From Ravibacter sp964562455 (lineage in GTDB: Bacteria; Bacteroidota; Bacteroidia; Cytophagales; Spirosomataceae), in the NCBI GenBank assembly GCA_964562455.1, contig CAZLTN010000001.1, positions 1 through 64,000 on the forward strand: a stretch of 64,000 nt of DNA, read 5' to 3'. Made by a program: the position numbers and the translations under genes. Positions 9,535 to 18,609 of this stretch are shown here, piece after piece (position 1 is the stretch's first letter; every line of letters begins with the position of its first letter). The notes beneath the pieces are model-generated. The model ran no database searches and was not told where the DNA came from. It was given only the letters and a program-made list of their open reading frames with translations.

Positions 9535-11007
9535 ATGTCAGCCACAGAAAAGCAACCACTGGAAATATTGCCCGAAGGAAAGGAATTCAACGAAAAGGTA
9601 ATTATTGTAGGCGCCGGGTATGCCGGTATTTCCGCTGCCCGCGAGCTTCTTAAATACACCGACGAGGAAAATGTTATAGTCCTCGAAGCGCAAAGCCGCG
9701 TCGGTGGTCGGGTGCGCTCAAAAAAGTGGGAGCATCCCCTTTATCCGGGAAAAGGCTTTCACATCGAATTGGGCGCCCAATGGATCGGGCCGGGACAAGA
9801 TGAGATAAATGAATGGGTAGATATAGTAAGAAAAGGAATAGAAGAAGATGAAGGAATAAAAAAAGATGAAAAGTTTCAATTGGCCAAAACTTATAAGGAG
9901 GGCGCCGCATGCTTTTGGTTTAATGGAGAATGTGGACCTGAAGTCGGTAGTAAGGTGATAGACGAAATTGTAAGTTGGACAGCAAGCAAAATCGATAGCC
10001 AGGATAGTAAGACAACGGTAGCAGAGCTCCTGGCAGATTCGATTGGTCTGAATAAATTGTTAAGAGCGCTGAAACTTATCTTAGGATCAACCACTGAAGC
10101 GACTATAAGACGTGGAATCGAAATCAGCTTTGCAATGAAGCCTGGTAAAATATCGGGCCTGGCCGGACTCTCGGATGTAAAAAGCGCAGGAAGGCTTTCT
10201 AAAATAACCGATGTAGAAGGCGGTGCCCAGGAGTCATTTCTTCCTGCCGGTTTTCAGAATCTCCTGGAAAGGATCGCTGCACCATTCATGAACCGTATTC
10301 GTTTTGACGAGCCGGTCATTTCCATCGATCAGAGCGGCCCGGAAAACGTAATCGTGACTACGACAAAACAGCAACATACAGCAAAAAGGGTAATAGTCGC
10401 GATACCGCCGATTCTTTTGGCTTCCCGGGCGTCGGGCCCGAAAATCGAGCCTGTTGTTAAATTCATACCCGAGCTTTCCCAGGAACGACGCGACCTGATC
10501 AGCAAACTGACGCTGGGAAACCCGATCAAATGCGCTGCCATATTCAGCAGGCCTTTCTGGAGAGATAGAAAGTTTTCGGGTCAGACGCTTACAGACGGCT
10601 TTCCATTTGCGGCCAGCTACGATTGCTCTCCTTATGAAGAGGGTGGTCCCGGGGTACTGACTATTTTTATCAAAGAGCTGGAGAAAGGAGAGTTTATGCT
10701 GCTCGATGAAGAATCAAGGAGGAAAAAGATACTCTTAGAAATAGAGCGCTATTTCGGTCCTATCAGCGCGGAATTTCTTGGATTAATTGTACATGGATGG
10801 GATGAAAATTCCGAACCCTGGGCTGCAGGAGGCTATTCGTGCAGCTATCCACCGGGCGTACTCCGAAAATATAAGAACTTATTGCAAACCTCCTGGGGCC
10901 GTATCCATTGGGCAAGTACGGAAACCGCCGACAAATGGCGTGGTTTTATGGAAGGTGCTATTTTATCAGGCCGGAGAGCAGCCCATGAGGTAATGGATTC
11001 GTTTTGA
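9535..11007 (+). CDS. Flavin-dependent amine oxidase (monoamine oxidase family)
   Basis: 490 residues from the ATG at 9535; a TTG three codons upstream is less likely. The N-terminus carries the FAD-binding dinucleotide fold (VIIVGAGYAGISAARELL), a Glu ending the second strand (VIVLEAQSRVGGR) and the GG-R motif typical of the family. Near the C-terminus are WAAGGYSCSYPPGV and IHWASTETADKWRGFMEGAI, which fit the conserved FAD/active-site segment with ATE and GxMEGA. No signal peptide is seen, so it is probably cytoplasmic. It should oxidise a primary or secondary amine to imine/aldehyde, with H2O2 and ammonia released; the substrate cannot be read from the sequence. It is divergent from the kinase and convergent with the PepSY gene. 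Confidence 0.9.
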   Translation: MSATEKQPLEILPEGKEFNEKVIIVGAGYAGISAARELLKYTDEENVIVLEAQSRVGGRVRSKKWEHPLYPGKGFHIELGAQWIGPGQDEINEWVDIVRKGIEEDEGIKKDEKFQLAKTYKEGAACFWFNGECGPEVGSKVIDEIVSWTASKIDSQDSKTTVAELLADSIGLNKLLRALKLILGSTTEATIRRGIEISFAMKPGKISGLAGLSDVKSAGRLSKITDVEGGAQESFLPAGFQNLLERIAAPFMNRIRFDEPVISIDQSGPENVIVTTTKQQHTAKRVIVAIPPILLASRASGPKIEPVVKFIPELSQERRDLISKLTLGNPIKCAAIFSRPFWRDRKFSGQTLTDGFPFAASYDCSPYEEGGPGVLTIFIKELEKGEFMLLDEESRRKKILLEIERYFGPISAEFLGLIVHGWDENSEPWAAGGYSCSYPPGVLRKYKNLLQTSWGRIHWASTETADKWRGFMEGAILSGRRAAHEVMDSF

Positions 11008-11017
11008 AGTTGCGAAA

Positions 11018-12184
11018 TCACAGGATGCTGCGCTTTTTCTTCTTACGCTTGCCCCACCAGACGAGAAATCCGGTTACAGGCAGTGTTCCGCAAATAAAGC
11101 TCGCCAAAAAGTATAGCCACTTGGTGAACAGCCCGCCGAAGGCGCCGACGTGCAGTGAGTAGTTCGACCGGCGCAACCAGTTTGCAGGTGTATCATCCGA
11201 AATCCTGGTGTGGGAAGAGGATAAAAGCGCCAGTGTATGGATATCGAAATTCAGCTCACGCCAGGTTCCGTTGTACATATCGGTACATGCATAGATGAAT
11301 CCGGCGTCCTCTTTCGGAAAATGTATGCTGATCTGATCCCTGTTATTTTCGCCGATCCGGGTGGTTACTAAATGCCAGATGAGATCTACTTTTCCCTCGA
11401 TAGTTGCAGGAACTTCGTCAGGCCCGGGTTGAACGGCAGTGATTTCCTTTTTTCTCTCTTTGGCTCCGAGCATTTTCATGACCGATTTGTTTACAAACTG
11501 AAAACCCATCATCAGGCCCGTCAGGGTCATGATCAATGCCAGCGATAGCGAATAAAACCCAAGGACGTTGTGAAGATCGTAATTAAGCCGTTTGAACTTC
11601 GCTTTCCATTTGACGGTGAATGCCTGCCTGATTTCACGTGCGTTCCATTTTTCAGGCCACCAAAGTACGACACCCGTAATGGTCAGGATCAAAAATATAA
11701 GGGTAACCCAACTGACGATCCGGTGGCCGATCTCCCCGGGAAACCACAGGTGAGTATGGCCCTCTTCGATAAAATGAAAAAAGTCCTCATGATCCTGCAG
11801 GGAAAGCAGGTCCCCGGTATAAGGATTGGCAAAGATCAGCGAATCGGAGTTGTCCGGCGTAATTTTAACCGCCTTTCCTTCGCCGTAATACCATAAGCGA
11901 CGGATTTTCATTTCCGGGAGCTGCTCCACCACTTTGGAACGCAGTACAGAGGGCGGTAGCGGTGTAACGTTTGCCGGCACTTCCACCTTCCACCAGGAAC
12001 GGGCCATCGCCATGATTTCCTGCTCGAAAGTCAGCAAACAGCCCGTCAGACTGATAATGATAATAGGAATACCTGTCACGATCCCGACCCACAAATGGAA
12101 CCAATCGTTGAACCTGCGCAGCCACGACGGGCGGGGCCTGACGGCAGGTGCTTTCTTCTTTTTCAGGGTGACGGGTTTTTCCAT
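11018..12184 (-). CDS. PepSY-associated transmembrane protein of metal locus A
   Basis: 388 residues. A basic cytoplasmic N-terminus is followed by a first helix (about 31-52, LWVGIVTGIPIIIISLTGCL). A periplasmic PepSY-like region comes next (YYGEGKAVKITPDNSDSLIF, NPYTGDLLSL), then helices around residues 155-180, 205-230 and 355-380, and a Lys-rich tail. HxLWF and HNVLGFYSLSLALIMTLTG preserve the His residues usual in PepSY_TM proteins, which are thought to handle electrons or assist reductive iron release. It is the last gene of locus A, after the second DUF4374 lipoprotein. A stem-loop lies between the two. Confidence 0.88.
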   Translation of the reverse strand: MEKPVTLKKKKAPAVRPRPSWLRRFNDWFHLWVGIVTGIPIIIISLTGCLLTFEQEIMAMARSWWKVEVPANVTPLPPSVLRSKVVEQLPEMKIRRLWYYGEGKAVKITPDNSDSLIFANPYTGDLLSLQDHEDFFHFIEEGHTHLWFPGEIGHRIVSWVTLIFLILTITGVVLWWPEKWNAREIRQAFTVKWKAKFKRLNYDLHNVLGFYSLSLALIMTLTGLMMGFQFVNKSVMKMLGAKERKKEITAVQPGPDEVPATIEGKVDLIWHLVTTRIGENNRDQISIHFPKEDAGFIYACTDMYNGTWRELNFDIHTLALLSSSHTRISDDTPANWLRRSNYSLHVGAFGGLFTKWLYFLASFICGTLPVTGFLVWWGKRKKKKRSIL

Positions 12185-12220
12185 GATGATTCAATCCGGG
12201 TAACAATGCAGCAAAAGTAT

Positions 12221-12253
12221 AATTGTGTACCCTTGTTTCCGGGATACACAATT
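12221..12253 (-). terminator. Stem-loop between DUF4374 and PepSY genes
   Basis: AATTGTGTACCC (12221-12232) pairs with GGG-A-TACACAATT (12241-12253), a 12-bp stem with one bulged base and an 8-nt loop. It sits in the 85-bp gap between the lipoprotein stop and the PepSY start. No U tract follows, so it may be a processing or attenuation structure and not a full terminator. Confidence 0.4.
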
Positions 12254-12269
12254 ACACCTCCTGAACAGC

Positions 12270-13478
12270 TTATTTCAGTTTATCTATACGGGAGAAGGAA
12301 GTATAGCCGCCCTGAAGCTCGAGCCCCCTGGTAACCTTATCGGTTGCCGAGTCGTAGATCCAGATATAGTCCTTGCCTTCTCCTGATAATGCAGCGATGT
12401 AAGCTTTGCCGTTTTCTACAAATACGTTTCTCTCGCTGCCCAATCCTTCGGGAACTTCGCTGAGCTTACGGAATTCCTTACCGGTTGCGATATTAATGAT
12501 CGCGAACTTGTTTTTTGCCGTAACGCTGTTATCGGTGGTCATGTATTTGATGATGGCCTTCCCATTACCCAGGTTCATCAACACGCCGGAAGCAGGAATA
12601 AAGCCAATTTCAGCCTCGACATCCATATAGTAAGTCGGGTCCAGCACATCTGAGCCTTTTTTGATACGGTAGATGCTTTTCTTGGTCGACACCCCGCCTG
12701 ATATCCCGTTCCAGCTTGTAAGAAAGTACATATCCCCTGCTTCATCCACGAATGACGTTGTGAAATAGCCGGATGTGTTTCCCAAGCCTGCAGTGCGCGT
12801 ATCCGAGGATATTTTGGTAACTACAAAATCCGGATAAGATACTGCCATGGTATTCAGGCGTTTAAACAAAGTAAAGTCGGAACCATTGTAGTTGATAACC
12901 GAAAAGAAAAGTTTACCATCCTTGTACTGGATATCGCCGCCTATCCGGTATAAGGGGTGCGATTCGGGCGCCTCAGGCAAACCGCTCACCGTGCCGGTTT
13001 TGGTGATGGTCATAGCCGCGGTATTGATAATTGCAAAATTGACTGCTTTAGCTCCTGTGACGCCGCCGATCAGCACCAGCGTGTTACCGTCGATCCAGGT
13101 ATGGCCGGCCAGCGACAGCAGATGAGTAAACGGAAATTCCTTTACAACGACGACTGCGCCATTTTCAATTTTGTACTTACCGAACTTACCTTCAGTCGTA
13201 TTGTAGAAATAGTAGAATCCATCCCTGGTGATCACCGAATTGTTCAGGAGCGTCGTTACGTCCACGCCATTGCCTTCCAGCTTAATCGAGCCTTCGGTAA
13301 GGCTGGGGACATTCATGATATAATAGCTGGTTTGCGGCCAGCTTCCAAGCTGGGCCCAGATAGCAAAAGACGAATCATCGGGTTCAGGCTCTATCACTTT
13401 CGTATCGTCCTTATCACAGGAGACCGAACCAAGAGTGATCAATACTGCCCCCAACAGGAACTTATGAAGCTTAAACAT
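12270..13478 (-). CDS. DUF4374-family lipoprotein (locus A, second copy)
   Basis: 402 residues with a lipoprotein signal (LITLGSVSC, lipidated Cys21) and an acidic linker. The beta-propeller-like body has repeated strands ending in visible motifs such as NGVDVTTLLNNSVITRDGFY and FVENGKAYIAALSG. The family sits beside TonB receptors of Bacteroidota iron loci and is presumed to be a surface or periplasmic siderophore- or heme-handling lipoprotein; its biochemical role is not established. It starts 33 bp after the TonB receptor stop, consistent with co-transcription. A paralogue precedes the receptor (15990) and a third is in locus B (20827). Confidence 0.85.
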   Translation of the reverse strand: MFKLHKFLLGAVLITLGSVSCDKDDTKVIEPEPDDSSFAIWAQLGSWPQTSYYIMNVPSLTEGSIKLEGNGVDVTTLLNNSVITRDGFYYFYNTTEGKFGKYKIENGAVVVVKEFPFTHLLSLAGHTWIDGNTLVLIGGVTGAKAVNFAIINTAAMTITKTGTVSGLPEAPESHPLYRIGGDIQYKDGKLFFSVINYNGSDFTLFKRLNTMAVSYPDFVVTKISSDTRTAGLGNTSGYFTTSFVDEAGDMYFLTSWNGISGGVSTKKSIYRIKKGSDVLDPTYYMDVEAEIGFIPASGVLMNLGNGKAIIKYMTTDNSVTAKNKFAIINIATGKEFRKLSEVPEGLGSERNVFVENGKAYIAALSGEGKDYIWIYDSATDKVTRGLELQGGYTSFSRIDKLK

Positions 13479-13511
13479 AGTAACTACTTGATTTAAATTG
13501 AATTATAATTA

Positions 13512-15872
13512 TTAAATAAGAAACAGACGCAGCTTCAGATAGACAGCCCTTCCCGGCTTCTGCAAACGAAAGTTGTCATATACGAGTTCATCGGTCAGAT
13601 TCCTGCATTCGAGCGATACGTTGTAGCGCCCTTGCCGGACCGAGTAGGAAATCATAACATTGTGGACCAACTGTTTAGGAATGGTTGTCAATGAATTTGC
13701 AGTGGCGAAGCCTTTCCATGACCGGTAGTACCAATGCGTATACTGGGTACTCCAGATAAACTGCAGGCGCCCGTCTTTCACAGCGCTAATGTTTTTGCCT
13801 ACCCCGAGGTCCAGGTTGCCGAAAAGCCAGGGTTGATTAGGGATCCTGTTACGGTAAGTCGCCGACACCGTGCCGCTGCCGCTGTTATTGACATACCTGG
13901 TATTATCCAGCGCATGCTGATAGGTTACGTTCAGCATCGCATTGAACAGGCGGTTGTAATTATATTTGACTTCGGCATCAATCCCTCTTACCAATACATT
14001 GGAAAGATTCTGATACTGCAACTGGTTGTTGTCATATTGGTTGGCATAAATAAAGCCTTTGGCGCTCCGGTAGAATGCGGAAGCTTCAAAAAACCAGTCC
14101 TGCCGACCGCTATAGCCTCCGTAAAATCCGCCGACGTTCACGTTATCACTTGCTTCGGGCTGCAGGTTCATGTTGTTCAACACCTGGTAGCCGTCGCCAT
14201 AAACCTCATTTACATCCTGCAGCCGGTAAGTATGCTCATACGAAGCCTTCACGCCGCTGTTGTTGCCGAACTTGTAAACCGAAGCCCACCCGTAGCCGAA
14301 ATAATCCTGAAAATTATGCAGCAGGACTATCTTTGCCAGGCTGTAATCGTATTGCTTCTTATTCATGGCAATGCCATAATACTTGCCCATGAAAGTGTTG
14401 GTCCAGTTCCGGAACAGCTTCCACTGGTAGGCCGCGCCCACTATGTGCTTGCCCAGCTTGCCGGGCATGTCGTCGCCATCTGAAGTGAGGGAGTTATAAG
14501 TCTGGTTTTCGACCTGGTCGAATGTGTAGTTCAGGTTCAGGTCGTGATTTTCTGCCAAATGGTAATTGCCGTTAAACCTCGCAAAAATCCGGGGGCGGTT
14601 CACCTGGGTAAGCCGCAAGCTTCCGGTTTCGGGGTTGCCCGGAATATAAGAGCCATCCCAACTGTATTTGTGCAGCGTCGTGTCGGAAAGTACATATTGG
14701 TCATATGAGTAAGTCCCGTATACTCCTATATTTAGCCTGTTGTGCAGCAGGCTGTCTTTCTTATAGCGCAGGCTGACATTCCGGCCGGTACCATCCTTCA
14801 CCACTCCACCGTAGACAATGCTCTGCCGCACCCCGGTTTGTACCTGCTTGTCGTAAGTGGTGTAACCGGCGCCCAGGAAAAGCAGGTCCGCCCATTTTTT
14901 GTTCACCAGCCCCACCTCAACCTGCCCCATCAGGGATTGGTAGCGATCGTGAAAACGACGGAAATCGCGCGTAACGTACTCGTATTTCTCCGCATCCCAT
15001 ATCTCCACCCCTTTCATGAGATAGTTGTTTTTCGAATAGTTGAAAAAGGCGCTTCCCTTTACGACCAGCCCCGCAGGCTTATATACGTATTGTCCTGTAA
15101 CGGCCGATTGATGGGTCTGAAATGATCCGTAGCTGTGGCTTATGTCAAGATAATTGTCCAGCGACTTGTTCGTGACAATATTGACCGAGCCTCCGAGGGC
15201 ATCCGAACCCAGATCAACGGGCGCTACGCCTTTGTATACCTCTATGCGCTGCGCCAGGTTAATCGGGATATTGTTAAGGTTCATGGCACTACCGAGTATA
15301 TCCAGCGGTACGCCGTCCAGGAAAAGCTTGACGGATCTCCCGGAAAGACCGTTGATCGAAAACTCAAAATCCGAGCCTACACCGCCCTGCTCACGCATTT
15401 TGATACCGGTGCTCCGGTTAAGGACCTGCCCGAGATCGATCGTTGTGTTGGCTATTTTACGGGTATCGATAGCATTGACCGAAAAACCCTGCTCACGCAA
15501 TTGCTGCGCCTCTCCTTTCCCACGTACGACCACCTCGTCGATCGCGATACTTTGGGGGTGCAAAACAATTTGCAGAACGGGCGTCCTGCTGTTCTGCTGA
15601 ACCCTTACCTTCTCCTCTACCGTCTGGAACCCTATACTTGAAAAAACCAGTGTAAAGGTACCCGGGCTGCTGAAATGCAAGGTGAAACGGCCATCGGTTT
15701 CGGTTTTAGTGGCCAGCGGAAGACCTTTGACCGCCACGGTAACACCTTCCAGCGGCTCCTTCAGGGCATTACTGATATTCCCTGAAACCGTCAGGGTCTG
15801 TGCCTGTACACACAGCGAAAACCCGACGAATAATAATGTAAAAAACCAGAATAAGAGAACTCCTCTATGCAT
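13512..15872 (-). CDS. TonB-dependent outer-membrane receptor, locus A
   Basis: 786 residues. A signal peptide ends near LCVQA. A carboxypeptidase-regulatory-like domain (about 28-110, VSGNISNALKEPLEGVTVAV) follows. The plug (about 115-240) contains RSTGIKMREQGGVGSDFEFS and VDLGSDALGGSVNIVTN. The 22-stranded barrel runs to the C-terminus. There is no SusD partner and no STN signalling domain, although a sigma/anti-sigma pair is upstream. The neighbouring DUF4374 and PepSY genes point to siderophore or heme uptake, not glycans. The substrate is unknown. Confidence 0.9.
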   Translation of the reverse strand: MHRGVLLFWFFTLLFVGFSLCVQAQTLTVSGNISNALKEPLEGVTVAVKGLPLATKTETDGRFTLHFSSPGTFTLVFSSIGFQTVEEKVRVQQNSRTPVLQIVLHPQSIAIDEVVVRGKGEAQQLREQGFSVNAIDTRKIANTTIDLGQVLNRSTGIKMREQGGVGSDFEFSINGLSGRSVKLFLDGVPLDILGSAMNLNNIPINLAQRIEVYKGVAPVDLGSDALGGSVNIVTNKSLDNYLDISHSYGSFQTHQSAVTGQYVYKPAGLVVKGSAFFNYSKNNYLMKGVEIWDAEKYEYVTRDFRRFHDRYQSLMGQVEVGLVNKKWADLLFLGAGYTTYDKQVQTGVRQSIVYGGVVKDGTGRNVSLRYKKDSLLHNRLNIGVYGTYSYDQYVLSDTTLHKYSWDGSYIPGNPETGSLRLTQVNRPRIFARFNGNYHLAENHDLNLNYTFDQVENQTYNSLTSDGDDMPGKLGKHIVGAAYQWKLFRNWTNTFMGKYYGIAMNKKQYDYSLAKIVLLHNFQDYFGYGWASVYKFGNNSGVKASYEHTYRLQDVNEVYGDGYQVLNNMNLQPEASDNVNVGGFYGGYSGRQDWFFEASAFYRSAKGFIYANQYDNNQLQYQNLSNVLVRGIDAEVKYNYNRLFNAMLNVTYQHALDNTRYVNNSGSGTVSATYRNRIPNQPWLFGNLDLGVGKNISAVKDGRLQFIWSTQYTHWYYRSWKGFATANSLTTIPKQLVHNVMISYSVRQGRYNVSLECRNLTDELVYDNFRLQKPGRAVYLKLRLFLI

Positions 15873-15989
15873 ACCTGAAACTAAAATTGCCCGGTCAGAA
15901 TCTTACTTTTTCCGACTTCGCGATCCTAGTTGCATAAGCATGGCCTTGCCACAGTACAAACTGAAAAAAAATTTATTTATTCTAAATAA
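15873..15989 (-). promoter_or_regulatory. AT-rich leader of the locus A receptor
   Basis: The 117-bp gap ahead of the receptor contains an AT-rich stretch near 15965-15988. On the minus strand it reads AATTATTTAGAATAAATAA. A comparable TTATTTAGATT-type stretch lies near 24500-24525 ahead of the locus B receptor. The shared motif could be a metal-responsive (Fur-like) site, but composition alone could explain it. Confidence 0.25.
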
Positions 15990-17210
15990 TTATTCGTGGA
16001 GTCTCTCCAGGCGGTAGATATAGTCGACATCCCCCTTAAAATGCAAACCTTTTGTCAGCGACCGGTCATCGGGACGGTAAATCCATATATCATTACCACC
16101 CTTACCGTCATTAATGGTAATGTAGGCCTTTTCGCCTTCCACGAGCACGCACGTCCGCGAACTGCCGCGATCGAGCGGCAAATCCAGCTTGCTGCCGACC
16201 TGCCTGGTCGATAAATCGACCTCGTAGTACTCGATATGCGGAACGGCATAATGCTCCTTGTAGGTTTTGAACAAATCTTTCCGCTCGCTTCTCAGCAGCG
16301 CTTTGTGATTTCCCAGGTACCACAGCCCATAGGCATGGTTCTGCACTTCCGAAGCCGAGATATTGAAAAAATAGGAGCTGTCGATCGTCTGCTCATCGGC
16401 TTTGATCCGGTAAACAGCGGTAGGTTGATGCAGGTTCGCACCTCTTACAATCCCGGGGCTCGACATAAAATAAAAATCGCCCTTTTCATCTTTGAAGGTA
16501 TTTTGCTGCGCCGTATTGACATTCCCCGGAAAAGTGGAGCGCGGATCTTTATCAATATGCTCCAGCACCATGCCGGGATAGCTCATACGCGCCACATATA
16601 CCGTGTCTGACGAGCCGAAACCCATATTTCTATTGGCATAATGATAAGTATAGCCTACCCAGAGGCGGTCATCCCGCCGCATCTCAAATCCCACGGACAT
16701 GTTGTCGAAAGGCGCGCGCGGACCCGGAACAGGAAGCGTATCAACACTCGCTGTCATAGTCCTGACATTCACCATCGCAAACTTCTTGGCTTTCATCCCC
16801 ATGCTGTGGCTGGCCAGGAAAATCGTATCCGGGGCGATAAACAGCGCATTATCAGGATAACTGAAATCAGTGAGACGGATAGAGTCCAGGTGTACAAAAC
16901 GCTCGTCGCGGATCTGTGCTTTTACAAAATATTCTGATTTTGAATCGACGTAGTAATAGAAACCGTCCCTGACAAGCAGGTAGTACCATATACGGGCAGG
17001 GCCCAGTAGCTTTACTCCTTTGGATATGGGATCGACCGCCCCCGAGTCCAGGTGATCTGTCTGCCAGACATACAGCTCTCCCCGTCCGGAGCCGACGACG
17101 ATACTGTATTTTTTTGCTTCTGCACTCCTGCTATCGCGGCAAGCCGACATTGACAAACACAAAAGCCCTGTTACGACCGACAAAGATACTGCTCTTAACC
17201 AATGAAGCAT
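15990..17210 (-). CDS. DUF4374-like lipoprotein (locus A, first copy)
   Basis: 406 residues. A lipoprotein signal (LLCLSMSAC, Cys24) is followed by a propeller-like domain collinear with the proteins at 12270 and 20827. Shared traits include a conserved DGFYYY strand, a DEKGDFYFMSS segment and a closing GNDIWIYRPDD strand. Sequence divergence from the second copy is high. It begins 12 bp after the anti-sigma gene stop, so sigma factor, anti-sigma factor and this lipoprotein form a tight unit ahead of the receptor. Confidence 0.78.
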   Translation of the reverse strand: MLHWLRAVSLSVVTGLLCLSMSACRDSRSAEAKKYSIVVGSGRGELYVWQTDHLDSGAVDPISKGVKLLGPARIWYYLLVRDGFYYYVDSKSEYFVKAQIRDERFVHLDSIRLTDFSYPDNALFIAPDTIFLASHSMGMKAKKFAMVNVRTMTASVDTLPVPGPRAPFDNMSVGFEMRRDDRLWVGYTYHYANRNMGFGSSDTVYVARMSYPGMVLEHIDKDPRSTFPGNVNTAQQNTFKDEKGDFYFMSSPGIVRGANLHQPTAVYRIKADEQTIDSSYFFNISASEVQNHAYGLWYLGNHKALLRSERKDLFKTYKEHYAVPHIEYYEVDLSTRQVGSKLDLPLDRGSSRTCVLVEGEKAYITINDGKGGNDIWIYRPDDRSLTKGLHFKGDVDYIYRLERLHE

Positions 17211-17222
17211 TCAGGAAGTCAA

Positions 17223-17855
17223 TTAGATACCAAATTGGGCGATGAGGGAATTTTGCAGCAATGGAGGAAGGTCGCCAACCCCGCTTTTGTCCATCACAAT
17301 TAATTGCGGGCTGTTGTGGTCTCTCAGGTCCATTGCAAAATAAGTGGTACCGCCTCTTACGTCCACCTCTCTCACGATTTCCTCATTTCCGTCACAAGTG
17401 CTTGCAAACGACAGCTTCATGTTCTCGCTGGGCGTTATTTTGATGACCCCGCAAAAATTCAGCATCCTGGCTTCCTTGCTGTAAACGGCGCCGCTTTCCC
17501 TTCCAAACTCGATTTGCAATGTCTCTGACGGCAGGCCGGCTGCCAGCTTTCCCTGGCTGCTACCGGATTCCAACCGGCTCATGAAGTAGCCAAGCCCCGA
17601 CACGACCACTATCACGGCCGCCGCCATCACAGCGGCGTATTTCCGGAATAGTGCGCCGGACAATCCATGTTGACGGGCCACCCGGGACTGCAGGCCCTCC
17701 CAAACCGCCATTTTGATCTCCTCTTTTGAAAGCCCTTCGGGGAAATACAGATCCGGCTCATCTCCATTTTCCAACCATTTCTCAACAGCCTCCTTTTCTC
17801 TGGCGCTGCATAAGCCCTGATGGTACTTTTCGATTAAAGCTTCGGAAATATTCAT
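17223..17855 (-). CDS. Compact FecR-like anti-sigma factor
   Basis: 210 residues. The cytoplasmic N-terminus (residues 1-70) has the helical layout of FecR anti-sigma domains (IEKYHQGLCSAREKEAVEKW, later EEIKMAVWEGLQSRV). A single helix follows (about 72-91, RKYAAVMAAAVIVVVSGLGY). The periplasmic part is only about 115 residues and does not show the usual FecR beta-repeat pattern. It has two Cys residues (FCGVIKI and STCDGNEE) that could form a disulfide. Position directly after the ECF sigma gene (35 bp) supports an anti-sigma role. It is clearly shorter than usual FecR proteins of over 300 residues. Confidence 0.72.
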   Translation of the reverse strand: MNISEALIEKYHQGLCSAREKEAVEKWLENGDEPDLYFPEGLSKEEIKMAVWEGLQSRVARQHGLSGALFRKYAAVMAAAVIVVVSGLGYFMSRLESGSSQGKLAAGLPSETLQIEFGRESGAVYSKEARMLNFCGVIKITPSENMKLSFASTCDGNEEIVREVDVRGGTTYFAMDLRDHNSPQLIVMDKSGVGDLPPLLQNSLIAQFGI

Positions 17856-17890
17856 AGGGTCGGGAAAGATACAATATTACGATATCCTTA

Positions 17891-18430
17891 CTAAATCGCA
17901 TAATCTTTCAGACCGGAACGCAGCAATCGCAGGGCATTTGCCAGATGATATTCCACGGTTCGCTCCGAAATGATAAGCTCTCCGGCAATTTCTTTGTTGG
18001 TCATTCCCTTTTCCCGGCTCATCCGGAAAACACGCTGGCAATGCCCCGGCAACTCATCGATGAGATACCGGAGCCTGTCTATCAGGTGCTTGTGCATAAT
18101 GGAATCCTCCGTAAAATTAGCATTTCCGGCACTGATGGTTGCAATATTCCGAAGATGCGCGCTTCGGATCTGCTTGTTCCGGATGTATTCAAAAACCTTC
18201 AGCTTTGCTGAACGAATGAGGTAATGCTCGGCCGATTCAATAAATACCAGGTTGTCACGCCGTTCCCAAAGTGATTTGAAAATCTCCTGGGCGAGTTCCT
18301 TGGCTACCTCTACATCCTTCAGATTTGAATAGCATACCACAAAAACCTTTTCCCAATACTGATTATAGATATCCGTAAAAGAGGATTCATTCAGGAGCGT
18401 AGGGTTGTCTTCAGTATGGGGGCCCGGCAT
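17891..18430 (-). CDS. ECF-type RNA polymerase sigma factor (FecI-like)
   Basis: About 179 residues from the ATG at 18430 (MPGPHTEDNPTLL); the frame is open to an ATG at 18538, giving 215. Region 2 is seen in FTDIYNQYWEKVFVVCYSNL and AKELAQEIFKSLWERRDNL. Region 4 is an HTH (KGMTNKEIAGELIISERTVE, then YHLANALRLLRSGL). The shorter start is preferred because family members begin shortly before the first region 2 helix. With the anti-sigma gene immediately downstream it should direct transcription of locus A, and perhaps also locus B, when the metal signal is sensed. Confidence 0.88.
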   Translation of the reverse strand: MPGPHTEDNPTLLNESSFTDIYNQYWEKVFVVCYSNLKDVEVAKELAQEIFKSLWERRDNLVFIESAEHYLIRSAKLKVFEYIRNKQIRSAHLRNIATISAGNANFTEDSIMHKHLIDRLRYLIDELPGHCQRVFRMSREKGMTNKEIAGELIISERTVEYHLANALRLLRSGLKDYAI

Positions 18431-18609
18431 AAATCTCGCGATAGATAAAATCGGCCGCAAGTTAGATTTTTTTAGATTAATTCCAATTAGCATCACCTTA
18501 TGCTGAGCGAATTTATGGCGCTGGTAGTCTCCGGTCATTTCTGATCGCTGATCTCCTGGCTGTCACTGCGCCCGATATAAGCCACCGATTACCGCTGCCC
18601 CTGCGACTT

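Noticed and set aside
13734..14483. 249-codon plus-strand frame inside the locus A receptor
   Set aside because: It lies wholly antisense to a well-supported TonB receptor and shows no independent features.
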